Shown here: piece by piece, positions 1-9,401 of the stretch
How the letters are laid out: every line of letters begins with the position of its first letter
Position numbering within the stretch: position 1 is the stretch's first letter
Source of the DNA: UBA11358 sp049517655
GTDB taxonomy: Bacteria > Verrucomicrobiota > Verrucomicrobiia > Limisphaerales > UBA11358
Length of the DNA stretch: 64,000 bases
Reading direction: 5' to 3'
Assembly: GCA_049517655.1 (NCBI GenBank)
Contig: JBEKRQ010000002.1
Coordinates: 310,001 to 374,000, forward strand
The notes under the pieces: generated by a model
What the model was told of the DNA's origin: nothing
The model's input: the letters and a program-made list of their open reading frames with translations, nothing else
Databases searched by the model: none
Translations under genes and position numbers: made by a program

Positions 1-595
1 TCCGGGTGCGGACTTGCAGCTTTTCGTAAATGCGGCGGACGTAGGTGTGAACAGTTTCGTAGCTGACGCCCATTTTGTCCGCGATTTCCTTGTAAAGAAA
101 TCCATGGCTTAGAAAATCGAGTACCTCCTGCTCGCGTGGGGAAAGATTTTCAGTGGATTGCGTCGTGGCCGCCGTTTGTTGAAAAGATTGCACGACCTTG
201 CGCGCGATGTGCATCGTCATCGGCGAACCGCCCCGGTGCATTTCCTGAATGGCTTCGAGCAATTCCTTGCTGGGCGTGCGTTTGAGCAGGTAACCTCCGG
301 CTCCCGCCGCAAGCGCGTTGAAGATATTTTCCGTGTCCTCGTAAACCGTGAGCATCAACACCTGGGTTTGTGGAATGAGTTGTTTCAATTGGCGCACGCA
401 TTCGACGCCGTTCATGCCGGGCAGATTGATGTCCATCAGCACGACGTCCGGGCGCGCTTGTGGCAAATCCTTCAGGGCATCCTCGGCATTGGCATGCTGG
501 CTCACGCAACGGAAACCGTCGGCACGATTGAGCACCCGCGCCAGCGTGCCGCGCAGCTTGTCGTTGTCTTCAACAATGGAAACGGAAATGGGCAT
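1..595 (-). CDS. NarL/LuxR-type response regulator (3' end beyond window)
   Basis: The reading frame starts at the ATG at 595 and stays open to the window edge, so the last residues are missing. The N-terminal half is a receiver domain: acidic ED pair at residues 9-10, phospho-acceptor Asp55 in LMDINLPG, and conserved Thr and Lys (LLKRTP) further on. The C-terminal part from about residue 150 (LSPREQEVLDFL, YKEIADKMGVS, VHTYVRRIYEKL) is a LuxR/NarL helix-turn-helix DNA-binding domain. It lies 94 bp downstream of a histidine kinase on the same strand, so the two very likely form one two-component system. The target genes cannot be inferred. Family assignment is secure. Confidence 0.93.
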   Translation of the reverse strand, partial: MPISVSIVEDNDKLRGTLARVLNRADGFRCVSQHANAEDALKDLPQARPDVVLMDINLPGMNGVECVRQLKQLIPQTQVLMLTVYEDTENIFNALAAGAGGYLLKRTPSKELLEAIQEMHRGGSPMTMHIARKVVQSFQQTAATTQSTENLSPREQEVLDFLSHGFLYKEIADKMGVSYETVHTYVRRIYEKLQVRTR

Positions 596-600
596 AACTC

Positions 601-688
601 AATTGCGGATTGCAGAATGCGGAATGTGGAATGAAGAAACAAGAATTGAACAGGCTTGAAAATTTTCTACATTCTTCATTCTGCCTTC
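601..688. repeat. A-rich GCAGAATG-type low-complexity repeat between kinase and regulator genes
   Basis: This tract repeats units such as GCAGAATGCGGAATG and then runs into its near-complement (CATTCTTCATTCTGCC), giving a long imperfect inverted repeat. Similar tracts occur at 7260, 11285 and 20946. It fills the space between the kinase stop-side and the regulator start and holds no gene. Confidence 0.7.
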
Positions 689-689
689 T

Positions 690-3677
690 TCATTTCATTT
701 TGATCGGCACTGTCAGGCGCACCAGCGTCCCGCCTTTTGTTCCCGAGCCGATCGAAAATTTGCCGTGGATGTCTTCCATCCGCTGGCGCATGTTGCGAAG
801 TCCGTCCCGCGATTGCGCCGCATTCATGTTCAGATCACCGGGTCCGCGCCCGTCATCCTCAATTTCCAAAGTGAAATGGTGCGGCTGCAATCGCAATCGG
901 ATCCAGACCTCGGATGCTTGGGCATGTTTGACCACATTGTTGACGGCCTCTTTGAAGGCGAGAAAAATGTTGTGGCGGACATCCGGCGGGAAAGCAATCG
1001 CAGGCAATTGGGTTGGCACATCCGCGCGATAACGCAATCCGGCCAGCGTGAGGTATTCCTGTGCATATTTACAGGCATAATTAATCAAGCCATCCAACGT
1101 GTCATTGGCGGGATTGACCGCCCAGACGATTTCGTCGAGTGAACGGGTTGTTTCGCGCGCCGTTTGGGAGATTTGTTGCGCATGCGCCTGGATTTCTTCG
1201 GGAGAACTTGTGTCTGCTTCTGCCATTTCACCCAACAGGGCCACTTGCGTTAGATTTGCGCCGAGTTGGTCGTGAAGGTCGCGGGCAATGCGGGAGCGTT
1301 CCTTTTCCAACGCCAGCTGGCGTTGCAGTTTTTGCGTGGAAACATATCGCACCACGGCGACAACGATTCCCAAAAAACACAGAATCACAACGGCGCGAAA
1401 CCCTCCGGTCTGCCAAAATTGAGGTTGCACCGTTATTTCAAGGGTGCAGCCGGCATCATTCCACACGCCATCTTCATTGCAGGCGGTGACATGGAACTGA
1501 TAATGGCCGGGCGGCACTTCGTTGTAATAGGCAATCCGCGTGTCACCGGCTTCAGTCCAGGCGTTGTCGCGGCCCTCCAAACGATACTTAAATCGCACTT
1601 CTTTTGGCGCGGCGAAATTCAATCCGGTGTAGTGGATTTCAAAACGGTCATGGCCGGGCGGAACAATGATGGATTGCCGCCACGCTGAACGGATGCGATT
1701 GGTTTTTTGTTCCCGACCATCCACCAGCACGGATTCGATCACGACCAATGGCGGTTGCAGATTCGGTTTAAGCTCTTTGGGATTCACCGACGCCGCGCCT
1801 TTGGTGGTGGGAAGCCATAGTCTGCCGTCGCGAGTGAGGCATGCAGCAGGTTGGGAGCCGCCCGAACATTCACGCGTCGGCAGTCCATCGGCCTTTCCAT
1901 AAATCCGGCACGCAATGGAACCCGCCTTTTTGTTTGCAAAATCGTCCAGCGACTTCTTCAGGATTCGCATCAACCCCGCGTTGGAGCCAACCCATAAATA
2001 ACCTTCATCATCTTCGACGATATAGCCAATGCTGTCGCTGGCAAGACCGTCGCGCGTGGAATAGCGGGTCCACTTTCCGTTGTGAAATCGAGCCAGACCA
2101 TGGCCGGATGTGCCAATCCACAAAGAGCCGTCTTTGTCCTCGTAAAGACAAGAGATGTCATTGCCGGGCAATCCATTCGTTTCTGATTGATGGGGAATAA
2201 ATTTCCCGTCTTTGAAAGAGTCCAGACCGCGGTTCTCCGTCCCCACCCAAAGGTTTCCCGCCGCGTCTTCTGCAAGGGCGCGGACGGTATTTCCCGACAA
2301 GCCGTCCCGTGTCGTATACATTTTCCAATCCTGTCCGTTCCAGCGCGCCAGGCCGTTTTGAGTGCCCGCCCACAATTGGCCACGGTGATCTTCGAACAGG
2401 GCAAGGATTTGCGGGCCGAGAATTTCCGCGCCGGGAGCAGGTTGAAACTGATTGGTTTGAAATTGAAACAGCCCCTCGTCCCGGGTTCCGACCCAGACTT
2501 GTTGCCGGTGATCTACCAGCACCGTCCAGGTACTTTGATACCGGCTGACGCCAAAATCCTGCATGGAGTTTGTGATCCAATAAGACACACCGTGCGCGTT
2601 GAAAGCCGTCCATAAACCACCGGATGCGTCCCCGGATATCGATTGGACAACCCACGAATGATGTTCAGTCAGGGTATCGAAAACTTTTCTTTTAATCCGG
2701 TCCAACCCTGCACCGTCGGTCCCCACCCAAAGATTTCCCTGCTCATCCATGCACAGCGAAAGCACAAAGGCGGACGATAATCCATGATCAGTTGAGATGT
2801 GCTGATATTTTCCATCCGCGTCATACCAAAAAACACCCGCGCCCAGCGTGCCCACAATCAGATTGCCATCCTTGTCTTCACAAGCGGAGGTGACGGTTGA
2901 ATTGCCCCATGGATACGGCCCAAAATCCTTTTCGAGTTGGGAGAGACCCCATTTTTCGACCCGGCCGTTGATCAATCGCCATGTTCCTCCGTGTTGGCTG
3001 GCTGAAATGTAATCCAGTTTCTGTGCGTGAATCTGTTGCTCGATGAGAAAGGCCGGCGGTTGAAAATTAGCCGGACGAAACGAAAACAGCATCCAATCCT
3101 CCCCAATCCAGAGCGCGCCGGACTTTTCAGCGACAACCATCCGGCAAACCGCGCGGGGATTGAAACTAAAATTCCAGACGGTCATTTTCCCATTTTGATA
3201 GCGTCCCAGATGAGCATCCGCCGTGTAAAGCCACACCGTACCACTCGAATCTTCACAGGCTGACACCAGCCGCCCTTCATGGCCACCGCGTCCGAGGTTG
3301 ATGTTTTGGATTTTGCCATCCTTCGCCAACGCCACATCACCTGTGTCCATTCCAATCCAAAGATTCGTGTGGCTGTCTTGAAACAGATAAACAATCCGGT
3401 CGCTGCTCAAGCCAGGTGTGTTTTCTTCATCAAAAACAGTGAAGTGAATTCCGTCAAAACGCACCAGGCCGTTGAGCGTTCCGAGCCAAAGGTAACCGTC
3501 CCGGGTTTGAATCACTGAAATGGCCGAGCTTTGCGGAAGCCCCTGTTCGGTGTTCCAGGAATCCACAATGAAAGGCGAGTCGGACAGATCAACTGTGTCC
3601 GCAACCGCCGGAAGGATGGAGAAACAAACGCAGAGCATCAGCCATGCGAATTGGAACGTCCGGCGATTCTTGGGCAT
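690..3677 (-). CDS. Sensor histidine kinase with two-component-regulator propeller
   Basis: A 995-residue membrane sensor. Residues 1-26 are a signal peptide. Residues about 30-640 are a chain of propeller repeats recognisable by recurring DxxGxLWVGT-like blades (for example DSHTNLWIGMDTGD and DKDGNLIVGTLGAG). A Y_Y_Y-type beta-sandwich follows at about 660-750 (FKYRLEGRDNAW), then one membrane helix at about 761-780. The cytoplasmic part is a HisKA_3 dimerisation domain with phospho-acceptor His802 (ARDLHDQLG) and a HATPase with N-box NNVVKHA at about 913 and DDGRG. There is no receiver domain, unlike many larger hybrids of this type. The neighbouring response regulator is the likely partner. 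The ligand is unknown; relatives often sense polysaccharide fragments, but nothing here proves that. Confidence 0.93.
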   Translation of the reverse strand: MPKNRRTFQFAWLMLCVCFSILPAVADTVDLSDSPFIVDSWNTEQGLPQSSAISVIQTRDGYLWLGTLNGLVRFDGIHFTVFDEENTPGLSSDRIVYLFQDSHTNLWIGMDTGDVALAKDGKIQNINLGRGGHEGRLVSACEDSSGTVWLYTADAHLGRYQNGKMTVWNFSFNPRAVCRMVVAEKSGALWIGEDWMLFSFRPANFQPPAFLIEQQIHAQKLDYISASQHGGTWRLINGRVEKWGLSQLEKDFGPYPWGNSTVTSACEDKDGNLIVGTLGAGVFWYDADGKYQHISTDHGLSSAFVLSLCMDEQGNLWVGTDGAGLDRIKRKVFDTLTEHHSWVVQSISGDASGGLWTAFNAHGVSYWITNSMQDFGVSRYQSTWTVLVDHRQQVWVGTRDEGLFQFQTNQFQPAPGAEILGPQILALFEDHRGQLWAGTQNGLARWNGQDWKMYTTRDGLSGNTVRALAEDAAGNLWVGTENRGLDSFKDGKFIPHQSETNGLPGNDISCLYEDKDGSLWIGTSGHGLARFHNGKWTRYSTRDGLASDSIGYIVEDDEGYLWVGSNAGLMRILKKSLDDFANKKAGSIACRIYGKADGLPTRECSGGSQPAACLTRDGRLWLPTTKGAASVNPKELKPNLQPPLVVIESVLVDGREQKTNRIRSAWRQSIIVPPGHDRFEIHYTGLNFAAPKEVRFKYRLEGRDNAWTEAGDTRIAYYNEVPPGHYQFHVTACNEDGVWNDAGCTLEITVQPQFWQTGGFRAVVILCFLGIVVAVVRYVSTQKLQRQLALEKERSRIARDLHDQLGANLTQVALLGEMAEADTSSPEEIQAHAQQISQTARETTRSLDEIVWAVNPANDTLDGLINYACKYAQEYLTLAGLRYRADVPTQLPAIAFPPDVRHNIFLAFKEAVNNVVKHAQASEVWIRLRLQPHHFTLEIEDDGRGPGDLNMNAAQSRDGLRNMRQRMEDIHGKFSIGSGTKGGTLVRLTVPIKMK

Positions 3678-3810
3678 GTTTTATTCTTCGAACTATCCAG
3701 CCGGATGTAAAGCCGTTTGAAGGAGGCACCAGGCGAAAATGGAGGTGAAAATTTTGACCACGCCGGTGCGGATTGTCCGAATCAAGGCTCGCCGGGCGGG
3801 TTGATCTCCC

Positions 3811-3853
3811 GGACTAAAAACAAAACAACACGGCCTTGCTCATGGCCATGTTG
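3811..3853 (-). terminator. Intrinsic terminator downstream of fba
   Basis: Read on the minus strand, a 10-bp stem (CAACATGGCC with CGGCCGTGTTG-like partner, one mismatch) is followed by GTTTTGTTTTT. It lies 28 bp after the aldolase stop codon. Confidence 0.75.
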
Positions 3854-3880
3854 TTTGACGAAACGGGTTCGTGCCTCGAA

Positions 3881-4843
3881 TTAGTCGAAGGCGTGACCGG
3901 CGCAGCAAAGGACGTCCTTGATTTTATGCTGGACGAGTTCCTTCACTTTCGCACGAGCCGGGCCGAGGTATTTGCGCGGATCAAATTCCTTCGGATTTTC
4001 CATAACCACCTTACGGATGGCTGCTGTCATGGCGAGGCGCAGGTCGGTGTCAATGTTCACTTTCGTGCAACCGACGCGTCGGGCGACTTCAATATCAGCT
4101 TCCGGCACACCCTGGGCGTCGGGCATCTTGCCGCCGTATTTGTTGATTTCCTCGACGAGTTCCTTTGGCACACTCGAAGCGCCGTGCAGCACGAGCGGAT
4201 AATCACCCAGCCCAGCGTCCATGAGCGCCTTTTTGATGGCCTTGAGACGTTCGAGATCGAGATGTTGCTCGCCCTTGAACTTGTAGGCGCCGTGTGAATT
4301 GCCGATGGCGACGGCGAGCGAATCACAGCCGGATTCCTTCACAAATTTCACCGCTTCATCCGGATTGGTATAATGGCCGCTTTTGGAATAGCCGCCGCCG
4401 GCTTCGCCTTCATCGAATTGCGCGCCCACCAAATGGCCTAGTTCGGCCTCCACGACACAATTATGTTTGTGCGCGTATTCCACGACCTTGCGTGTGATTT
4501 CGACGTTCTTCTCAAACGGTTCGTGGCTGGCGTCAATCATCACGCTGGTGAACCCTTCGTCAATGCAGTTCTTGCACAATTCAAACGTGTCGCCATGATC
4601 GAGATGCACGGCCATGGGAATGGTTGAGAGGCTGATGGCCGCCTCGATGAGTTTTTTGAGATAAACGGGATTTGCATATTGCCGGGCGCCCTTGGAAATC
4701 TGGAGGATCAGCGGCGCTTTTTCCTCTTCGCAAGCCTCGACGATGGCCTGGATGAGTTCCATGTTATTGACGTTGAACGCGCCGATGGCGTATTTGCCCT
4801 TCAACGCTTTCGCAAAAAGTTCCCGCGTATGTGTTAATGGCAT
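3881..4843 (-). CDS. fba: Class II fructose-bisphosphate aldolase
   Basis: A 320-residue enzyme of glycolysis and gluconeogenesis that cleaves fructose-1,6-bisphosphate to dihydroxyacetone phosphate and glyceraldehyde-3-phosphate. The class II signature is clear: zinc ligand and catalytic Asp in VHLDHGD (about residue 80), VEAELGHLVG, the glycine-rich phosphate loop AIGNSHGAYK, and LHGASSVP. The length fits the shorter FbaA/GatY-like group. The gene is divergent from the addB-like gene and ends at a clear intrinsic terminator, so it is probably transcribed alone. Confidence 0.95.
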   Translation of the reverse strand: MPLTHTRELFAKALKGKYAIGAFNVNNMELIQAIVEACEEEKAPLILQISKGARQYANPVYLKKLIEAAISLSTIPMAVHLDHGDTFELCKNCIDEGFTSVMIDASHEPFEKNVEITRKVVEYAHKHNCVVEAELGHLVGAQFDEGEAGGGYSKSGHYTNPDEAVKFVKESGCDSLAVAIGNSHGAYKFKGEQHLDLERLKAIKKALMDAGLGDYPLVLHGASSVPKELVEEINKYGGKMPDAQGVPEADIEVARRVGCTKVNIDTDLRLAMTAAIRKVVMENPKEFDPRKYLGPARAKVKELVQHKIKDVLCCAGHAFD

Positions 4844-4972
4844 AAGTTTAGATGTTAAATGTGCAGTGGCGAAAATGATAACCAGGTCTTCTTAAAAGGA
4901 AACAAAAAATACAGCTCCACGTCTCCAAATAAATTCCTTTGCGCCGTCGCGTCTTTGCGCGAAAAATGCGGT

Positions 4973-7900
4973 GTGCAGGCGCGATTTCTCCTCGGCCCCG
5001 CCGGCAGCGGCAAGACGTTCCGCTGCCTTGCCGAAATCCGTGCCGCCCTGCGGGAAGGCGCGGAGGGTCCGCCGCTGATTCTGCTCGCGCCCAAACAGAC
5101 TACATTTCAACTCGAACGCCAGTTGCTTGACTCCGAACGGTGGGGCGAGCGTCCAGAAGGTAGGGTCGCCTCGCCGAGGCGACCGTCGACAGTTCCGCTT
5201 TACATTACGGACGCTCCGGCGGGGCGTCCCTACCCAAAACCCGGCTCGCTGGGACACCAACTCCAGGGCTACACCCGTCTCCATATTTTCTCCTTCGATC
5301 GGCTGGCACGATTTGTTTTTGAAAAATCAAACATCGTGCCGCCCGAACAATTGAGCGGCGAGGGCCGTGTGATGGTGTTGCGCGCGCTGTTGATGCGGCA
5401 CGAACATAAACTGAAACTTTTTCGCGGGAGCGCGCGCCGCCCCGGCTTCGCGCAGGAGCTTAGCGGATTATTCAACGAATTTCGACAGCATCAATTGACA
5501 CCGCTCAAACTCCGCGCCCTTGCCCAACGCCCGGACTTGCGCCCCGAACTGGGGGGCAAGCTGCAAGACCTCGCACTGCTGAATGACGCCTACATGAACT
5601 GGCTCGTCGAACACGAATTGCAAGATGCAGATTGTTTGCTCGATGCGGCGACCGAAGCGTTGCGTCAGTCTGTCGCAACTCAAAATTCAAAACTCAAAAT
5701 TCAAAATTTGTGGTTGGACGGCTTCGCCGAGATGACGCCGCAGGAACTCGATTTGCTCGCCGCCATTCTGCCGTTTTGTGAACGCGCAACGCTCGCGTTC
5801 TGCCTCGACGAATCCGGCGCGCGGAAAGCCGGAAGTTCATGGCTCTCACTTTGGTCAGCTGTTGGCAAAACCTGTCAACAATGCCGGCAGCGGATCGAAA
5901 ATCTGCCTGATTGCAAAATCAGCGTTGAGACGCTCAAGCGCGACCCGGGCAAAAGCCGTTTCATCAGTCCGGCACTGCAACAACTGGAAATACGTTGGCA
6001 GGGTGAGTCAGGCTTCCAGCCTGACTCAGACAGGCAAGATGCCTGTCCCATATCAAGCAATGAACTCCGAATCGTCTCTTGTCCAAATGCCGAAGCCGAG
6101 GCTGTTTTTGCCGCGCGCGAAATTTTGGAATTCGTCCGCTGCGGCAATCGCTTCCGCGACTGCGCCGTGCTTGTTCGCAGTCTGGACGCTTATCACAAGC
6201 CGCTGGAGCGCGCGTTTCGCCGTTACGGCATCTCGTTTTTTCTGGACCGGCGCGAATCCGTTTCACATCACCCGCTCGGCGAGCTGACCCGCAGTGCGGT
6301 CCGCACCGCTGCTTTTGACTGGCAGCAGGAGGATTGGTTCGCCGCGCTGAAAGCAGGGTTTTCGCCGGTGGATGAGACGGAAATCGACCGGCTGGAAAAC
6401 GAAGCGCTGGCGCGCGGCTGGCACGGCGCGAAATGGCGCGAACCCATTCAAATCACCGACAATCCCCAATGGGGAAAATCACTCGAACGGTTACGCAAAG
6501 AAATCCTGCCGCCGTTTGAACGTTTTGCCGAACAGCTTGTGCGGTTGAAAAATGAACCCACCGGTGAGCAATTGGCCGCGGCATTGCGCGGACTTTGGGA
6601 CGAACTCGGCGTGGAAAAAACTTTGGAACGATGGAGCTTGTCGGACTCTGAACAATCCGCAATCCGCAACTCGCCTCGGCGAAGCCAGGGTCCGCAATCC
6701 GCAGTTCACTTGACTGTTTGGGAGCAAATGAACTTGTGGCTGGAAAATCTGGCGCTTGCATTTTCACGCGAACCATTGCCGCTGCGCGACTGGCTGCCGA
6801 TTTTGGAGGCGGGACTTGCAAATCTGACCGTCGGGGTGATTCCGCCCGTTCTCGACGAAGTGCTTGTCGGCGCGGTTGACCGCGCGCGCAACCCCGATTT
6901 GAAGCTGGCGCTCGTGCTCGGCGTGAACGAATCCGTTTTTCCCGCCGCGCCCGCCGCCTCAACGGTTTTGACCGACGCCGACCGCGATGAATTGGGTCAC
7001 GCGGTCGCGCTTGGCCCGGATTTGCGCGAGAGGCTGGCGCGCGAGCGTTATTATGGCTACATCGCCTGCACCCGCGCGCGGGAAAAACTCGCCGTGACCT
7101 TCGCGCGCAACGATGCCGATGGCAAAACACTGAACCCGTCGTCGCTCGTCGCGCATCTACGGCAGATATTCCCTGAACTCAAAGTGGAAGAATTTCACGT
7201 GAATACCAGTTTGGACGGGGTGGAGCATGTGAATGAATTGGTCGCGCCGCTCGTGGCAATGCAGAATGCAGAATGCAAAATGCAGAATTGGGCGGAGTTG
7301 CTGAAAATTCCAGCGCTCGCAACATTGCTCGAAAATCTGCGCCAGTTGCGCGAACCGGATCCCGCCGAAAGTCTTTCACCCGCACTCGCGGAAAAAATTT
7401 ACGGCGCAACATTGCAAACGTCGGTCAGCCGGCTCGAGGAATTTGCCCAGTGTCCGTTTCGATTTTTCGTTCATTCGGGTTTGCGTGCCGAGGAACGAAA
7501 GGTTTTTGAGCTGGATGCGCGCGAACGCGGCAGTTTTCAGCACGAAGTTTTAAAAAAATTCCACGACGATTTGATGCAAGAAGGCAAACGCTGGCGCGAC
7601 CTTACACCTGCAGAAGCTCGCGAACGCGTTGGTAAAATCGCCGCCGGCCTCGCGCCGGATTATCACGGTGGCTTGTTCCGGGCGGATGATCAAAGTCGGT
7701 TCACTGCACACGTGCTGACGGAGTCACTACAGGATTTTGTCGAGGTGCTCGTCGCGTGGATGCGCGGGCAGTACCAATTTGACCCGGCGGTGGCTGAACT
7801 CGAATTCGGTTTCGGCGCCGGCGGCGCGCCCGCGTGGGAAATCAGTCTCGATGACAGGCATAAGCTCGCGTTGCGCGGGCGGATTGACCGGGTTGATTTG

Positions 7901-8524
7901 TGCCGTGAAACGGACGGCAGCGCGTTATGCGTGGTGATGGATTACAAATCCGGCGGCAAAAAGCTTGATGCAATTTTGATTGAGCACGGTGTGCAGTTGC
8001 AATTGCCCGCGTATTTGAACGCGCTACGGCATTGGCCAAATCCTCAAGCGCTGTTGAGAGCGGCCCGGTTGATTCCAGCGGGTGTTTTCCACGTGAATCT
8101 GCGCGGCCAATACGAAAGCGGCGGCACGCGCGCCGAAGCGCTGGCCGACGCGGATGAATCGCGGCGCGTGGCGTATCGTCACATCGGAAGATTTGACGCG
8201 GGTTTTTTGGATAAGTTTGACAACCGCCCGAATGTGCGGTGCGGCGACCAATTTAATTATAACCGCAACAACGACGGCTCGCTGCGCAAAGGTTCGACGG
8301 AAGCGCTGCCGCATGTGGAATTTGAAGCGTTGCTTGACCGCGTCGAAATGCAGTTGCGCGAGATGGGCCGTGCAATCTTTTCGGGCGAGGCAAAGGTTGA
8401 TCCGTATCGCAAAGGCGGCGAAACGCCGTGCGAATTTTGCGATTACCACGCTATTTGCCGGATTGATCCGTGGACGCACCGTTATCGTGTGCTGCGCGCG
8501 GCGCCGAAGGAAATTTTTTTATGA
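4973..8524 (+). CDS. addB: AddB-like helicase/PD-(D/E)XK exonuclease subunit
   Basis: A large protein of the AddB/RexB family, which acts with an AddA helicase in double-strand-break end processing. Residues 8-15 form a Walker A motif (GPAGSGKT). The C-terminal nuclease domain has the catalytic DYK (Asp990, Lys992). Four cysteines are placed as in AddB iron-sulfur clusters: Cys827 in AQCPFRFF, and CEFCDYHAIC from 1153. The frame is open from an ATG at 4859, but the GTG at 4973 gives MQARFLLGPAGSGKT, the usual AddB beginning, and the upstream stretch looks like repeat. Five low-complexity or palindromic repeat segments are read in frame within the gene (near 5159, 5681, 6003, 6651 and 7260), lengthening it. 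No addA is visible in the window. An alternative name is simply PD-(D/E)XK nuclease family protein. Confidence 0.85.
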   Translation: MQARFLLGPAGSGKTFRCLAEIRAALREGAEGPPLILLAPKQTTFQLERQLLDSERWGERPEGRVASPRRPSTVPLYITDAPAGRPYPKPGSLGHQLQGYTRLHIFSFDRLARFVFEKSNIVPPEQLSGEGRVMVLRALLMRHEHKLKLFRGSARRPGFAQELSGLFNEFRQHQLTPLKLRALAQRPDLRPELGGKLQDLALLNDAYMNWLVEHELQDADCLLDAATEALRQSVATQNSKLKIQNLWLDGFAEMTPQELDLLAAILPFCERATLAFCLDESGARKAGSSWLSLWSAVGKTCQQCRQRIENLPDCKISVETLKRDPGKSRFISPALQQLEIRWQGESGFQPDSDRQDACPISSNELRIVSCPNAEAEAVFAAREILEFVRCGNRFRDCAVLVRSLDAYHKPLERAFRRYGISFFLDRRESVSHHPLGELTRSAVRTAAFDWQQEDWFAALKAGFSPVDETEIDRLENEALARGWHGAKWREPIQITDNPQWGKSLERLRKEILPPFERFAEQLVRLKNEPTGEQLAAALRGLWDELGVEKTLERWSLSDSEQSAIRNSPRRSQGPQSAVHLTVWEQMNLWLENLALAFSREPLPLRDWLPILEAGLANLTVGVIPPVLDEVLVGAVDRARNPDLKLALVLGVNESVFPAAPAASTVLTDADRDELGHAVALGPDLRERLARERYYGYIACTRAREKLAVTFARNDADGKTLNPSSLVAHLRQIFPELKVEEFHVNTSLDGVEHVNELVAPLVAMQNAECKMQNWAELLKIPALATLLENLRQLREPDPAESLSPALAEKIYGATLQTSVSRLEEFAQCPFRFFVHSGLRAEERKVFELDARERGSFQHEVLKKFHDDLMQEGKRWRDLTPAEARERVGKIAAGLAPDYHGGLFRADDQSRFTAHVLTESLQDFVEVLVAWMRGQYQFDPAVAELEFGFGAGGAPAWEISLDDRHKLALRGRIDRVDLCRETDGSALCVVMDYKSGGKKLDAILIEHGVQLQLPAYLNALRHWPNPQALLRAARLIPAGVFHVNLRGQYESGGTRAEALADADESRRVAYRHIGRFDAGFLDKFDNRPNVRCGDQFNYNRNNDGSLRKGSTEALPHVEFEALLDRVEMQLREMGRAIFSGEAKVDPYRKGGETPCEFCDYHAICRIDPWTHRYRVLRAAPKEIFL
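5159..5234. repeat. GGTAGGG/CCCTACC palindromic element inside addB
   Basis: It starts GGTAGGG and ends CCCTACC, with two internal hairpins (GTCGCCTCGCCGAGGCGAC; GGACGCTCCGGCGGGGCGTCC). It is read in frame as about 26 residues ending DAPAGRPYP. The same end peptide is encoded by the element in hisC. Confidence 0.85.
5681..5708. repeat. CAAAATT tandem tract inside addB
   Basis: Four tandem copies of CAAAAYT-type units, read in frame as QNSKLKIQN. The composition is very unlike the flanking GC-rich coding sequence. Confidence 0.6.
6003..6050. repeat. CAGGCTTCCAGCCTG-type palindrome inside addB
   Basis: Two short palindromes (GAGTCAGGC/GCCTGACTC and GACAGGCAAGATGCCTGTC) are read as GESGFQPDSDRQDACP. 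The same element type occurs at 57706 after fabF. Confidence 0.8.
6651..6706. repeat. CAATCCGC repeat inside addB
   Basis: Direct copies of CAATCCGCAATCCGC lie on either side of a TCGCCTCGGCGA palindrome, all read in frame (SAIRNSPRRSQGPQSAV). Confidence 0.65.
7260..7288. repeat. TGCAGAA tandem tract inside addB
   Basis: Tandem TGCAGAA/TGCAAAA units, read in frame as QNAECKMQN. This is the same family as the intergenic tracts at 601, 11285 and 20946. Confidence 0.7.
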
Positions 8525-8547
8525 ACTATCCGAACTGCCGCAAGGTC

Positions 8548-8625
8548 TTGGACTGCGCCAGACCTCTGGCGCTTTGGACGAAGCGCCGTCCGTTGGCAAA
8601 GCGGTGGAGGGACACCGCAGTCCAA
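8548..8625. repeat. TTGGACTGC-bounded palindromic element
   Basis: The ends are TTGGACTGC and GCAGTCCAA, with internal hairpins (GCGCCAGACCTCTGGCGC and related). It fills the space between addB and nfi. Relatives lie at 15094 (inside ribD) and 30216. Confidence 0.8.
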
Positions 8626-8702
8626 AACGCTGGCGCGCTGGTGGCTACACTTTGCAATTCAAGGTCCTAGTGCGCATCTGAAGTTGAACGCCAAATCTTT
8701 TT

Positions 8703-9401
8703 ATGACACTTCGCGGCAAATCCGATCCAGGCTGGTCGGCGCTGGTCGAAAAATGGAAAGTGACGCAGATGCGGCTGCGGGAGCGAATGATTATCACGCC
8801 GCTCGAACCGCTGCCGAGATTTGTTGCCGGGGTGGATTGCGCATTTTCAAGTGACAAACAAACCATCTTTGCCGCCGCTGTGGTTTATGACCGTGAAACG
8901 CAGCGCATCATCGAAACCGCCCATGCCGTGCGGCCTGCGGAATTTCCCTACATCCCGACTTTTTTAAGCTTTCGCGAAGGCCCGGCCATCAAACAGGCGA
9001 TTCGGACATTGAAACACAAGTTTGGCGCAATCCTTTTTGATGGCCAGGGTTTTGCGCATCCGCGCCGCTGCGGCATCGCGTCGCATCTGGCGATTGAACT
9101 GGATAAACCCGGCATTGGCATTGCCAAGAGCCGATTGATCGGAACGTTTGGAAAACTTTCGCCGAGGGCCGGTGCGGCAACGCCCTTGATGGATGACGAC
9201 GAACAAATCGGCGTCATGTTGCGGACACAAAAAGGGATTCGCCCGGTTTTTGTGAGCGTGGGTCATCGTGTGGATTTGGCATCCGCCGTCAAACTCGTGT
9301 TGGCTTGTTGCACGCGTTATCGCATCCCCGAACCGACGCGGCAGGCGGACATCGAGGTGGCGAAGTTGAAATGCGCTAATGATATTCCTGCAACGTCTTG
9401 A
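8703..9401 (+). CDS. nfi: Endonuclease V (deoxyinosine 3'-endonuclease)
   Basis: A 232-residue repair enzyme that nicks DNA on the 3' side of deaminated adenine (hypoxanthine). The three catalytic acidic residues are in place: Asp45 (AGVDCAF), Glu92 (PTFLSFREGP) and Asp113 (FDGQGFAHPRRCG). The Tyr/Pro-rich strand-separating wedge, PYIP, is also conserved. Its 3' end overlaps the convergent carB gene by 26 bp. It follows addB on the same strand with a repeat element in between, so co-transcription is possible but not shown. Confidence 0.95.
   Translation: MTLRGKSDPGWSALVEKWKVTQMRLRERMIITPLEPLPRFVAGVDCAFSSDKQTIFAAAVVYDRETQRIIETAHAVRPAEFPYIPTFLSFREGPAIKQAIRTLKHKFGAILFDGQGFAHPRRCGIASHLAIELDKPGIGIAKSRLIGTFGKLSPRAGAATPLMDDDEQIGVMLRTQKGIRPVFVSVGHRVDLASAVKLVLACCTRYRIPEPTRQADIEVAKLKCANDIPATS

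Noticed and set aside
158..634. Long open frames antisense to real genes (for example plus-strand frames at 158-634 or 22245-23558 minus)
   Set aside because: High GC keeps antisense frames open; their translations are rich in Arg and His and match no family, while the opposite strand has clear conserved proteins.
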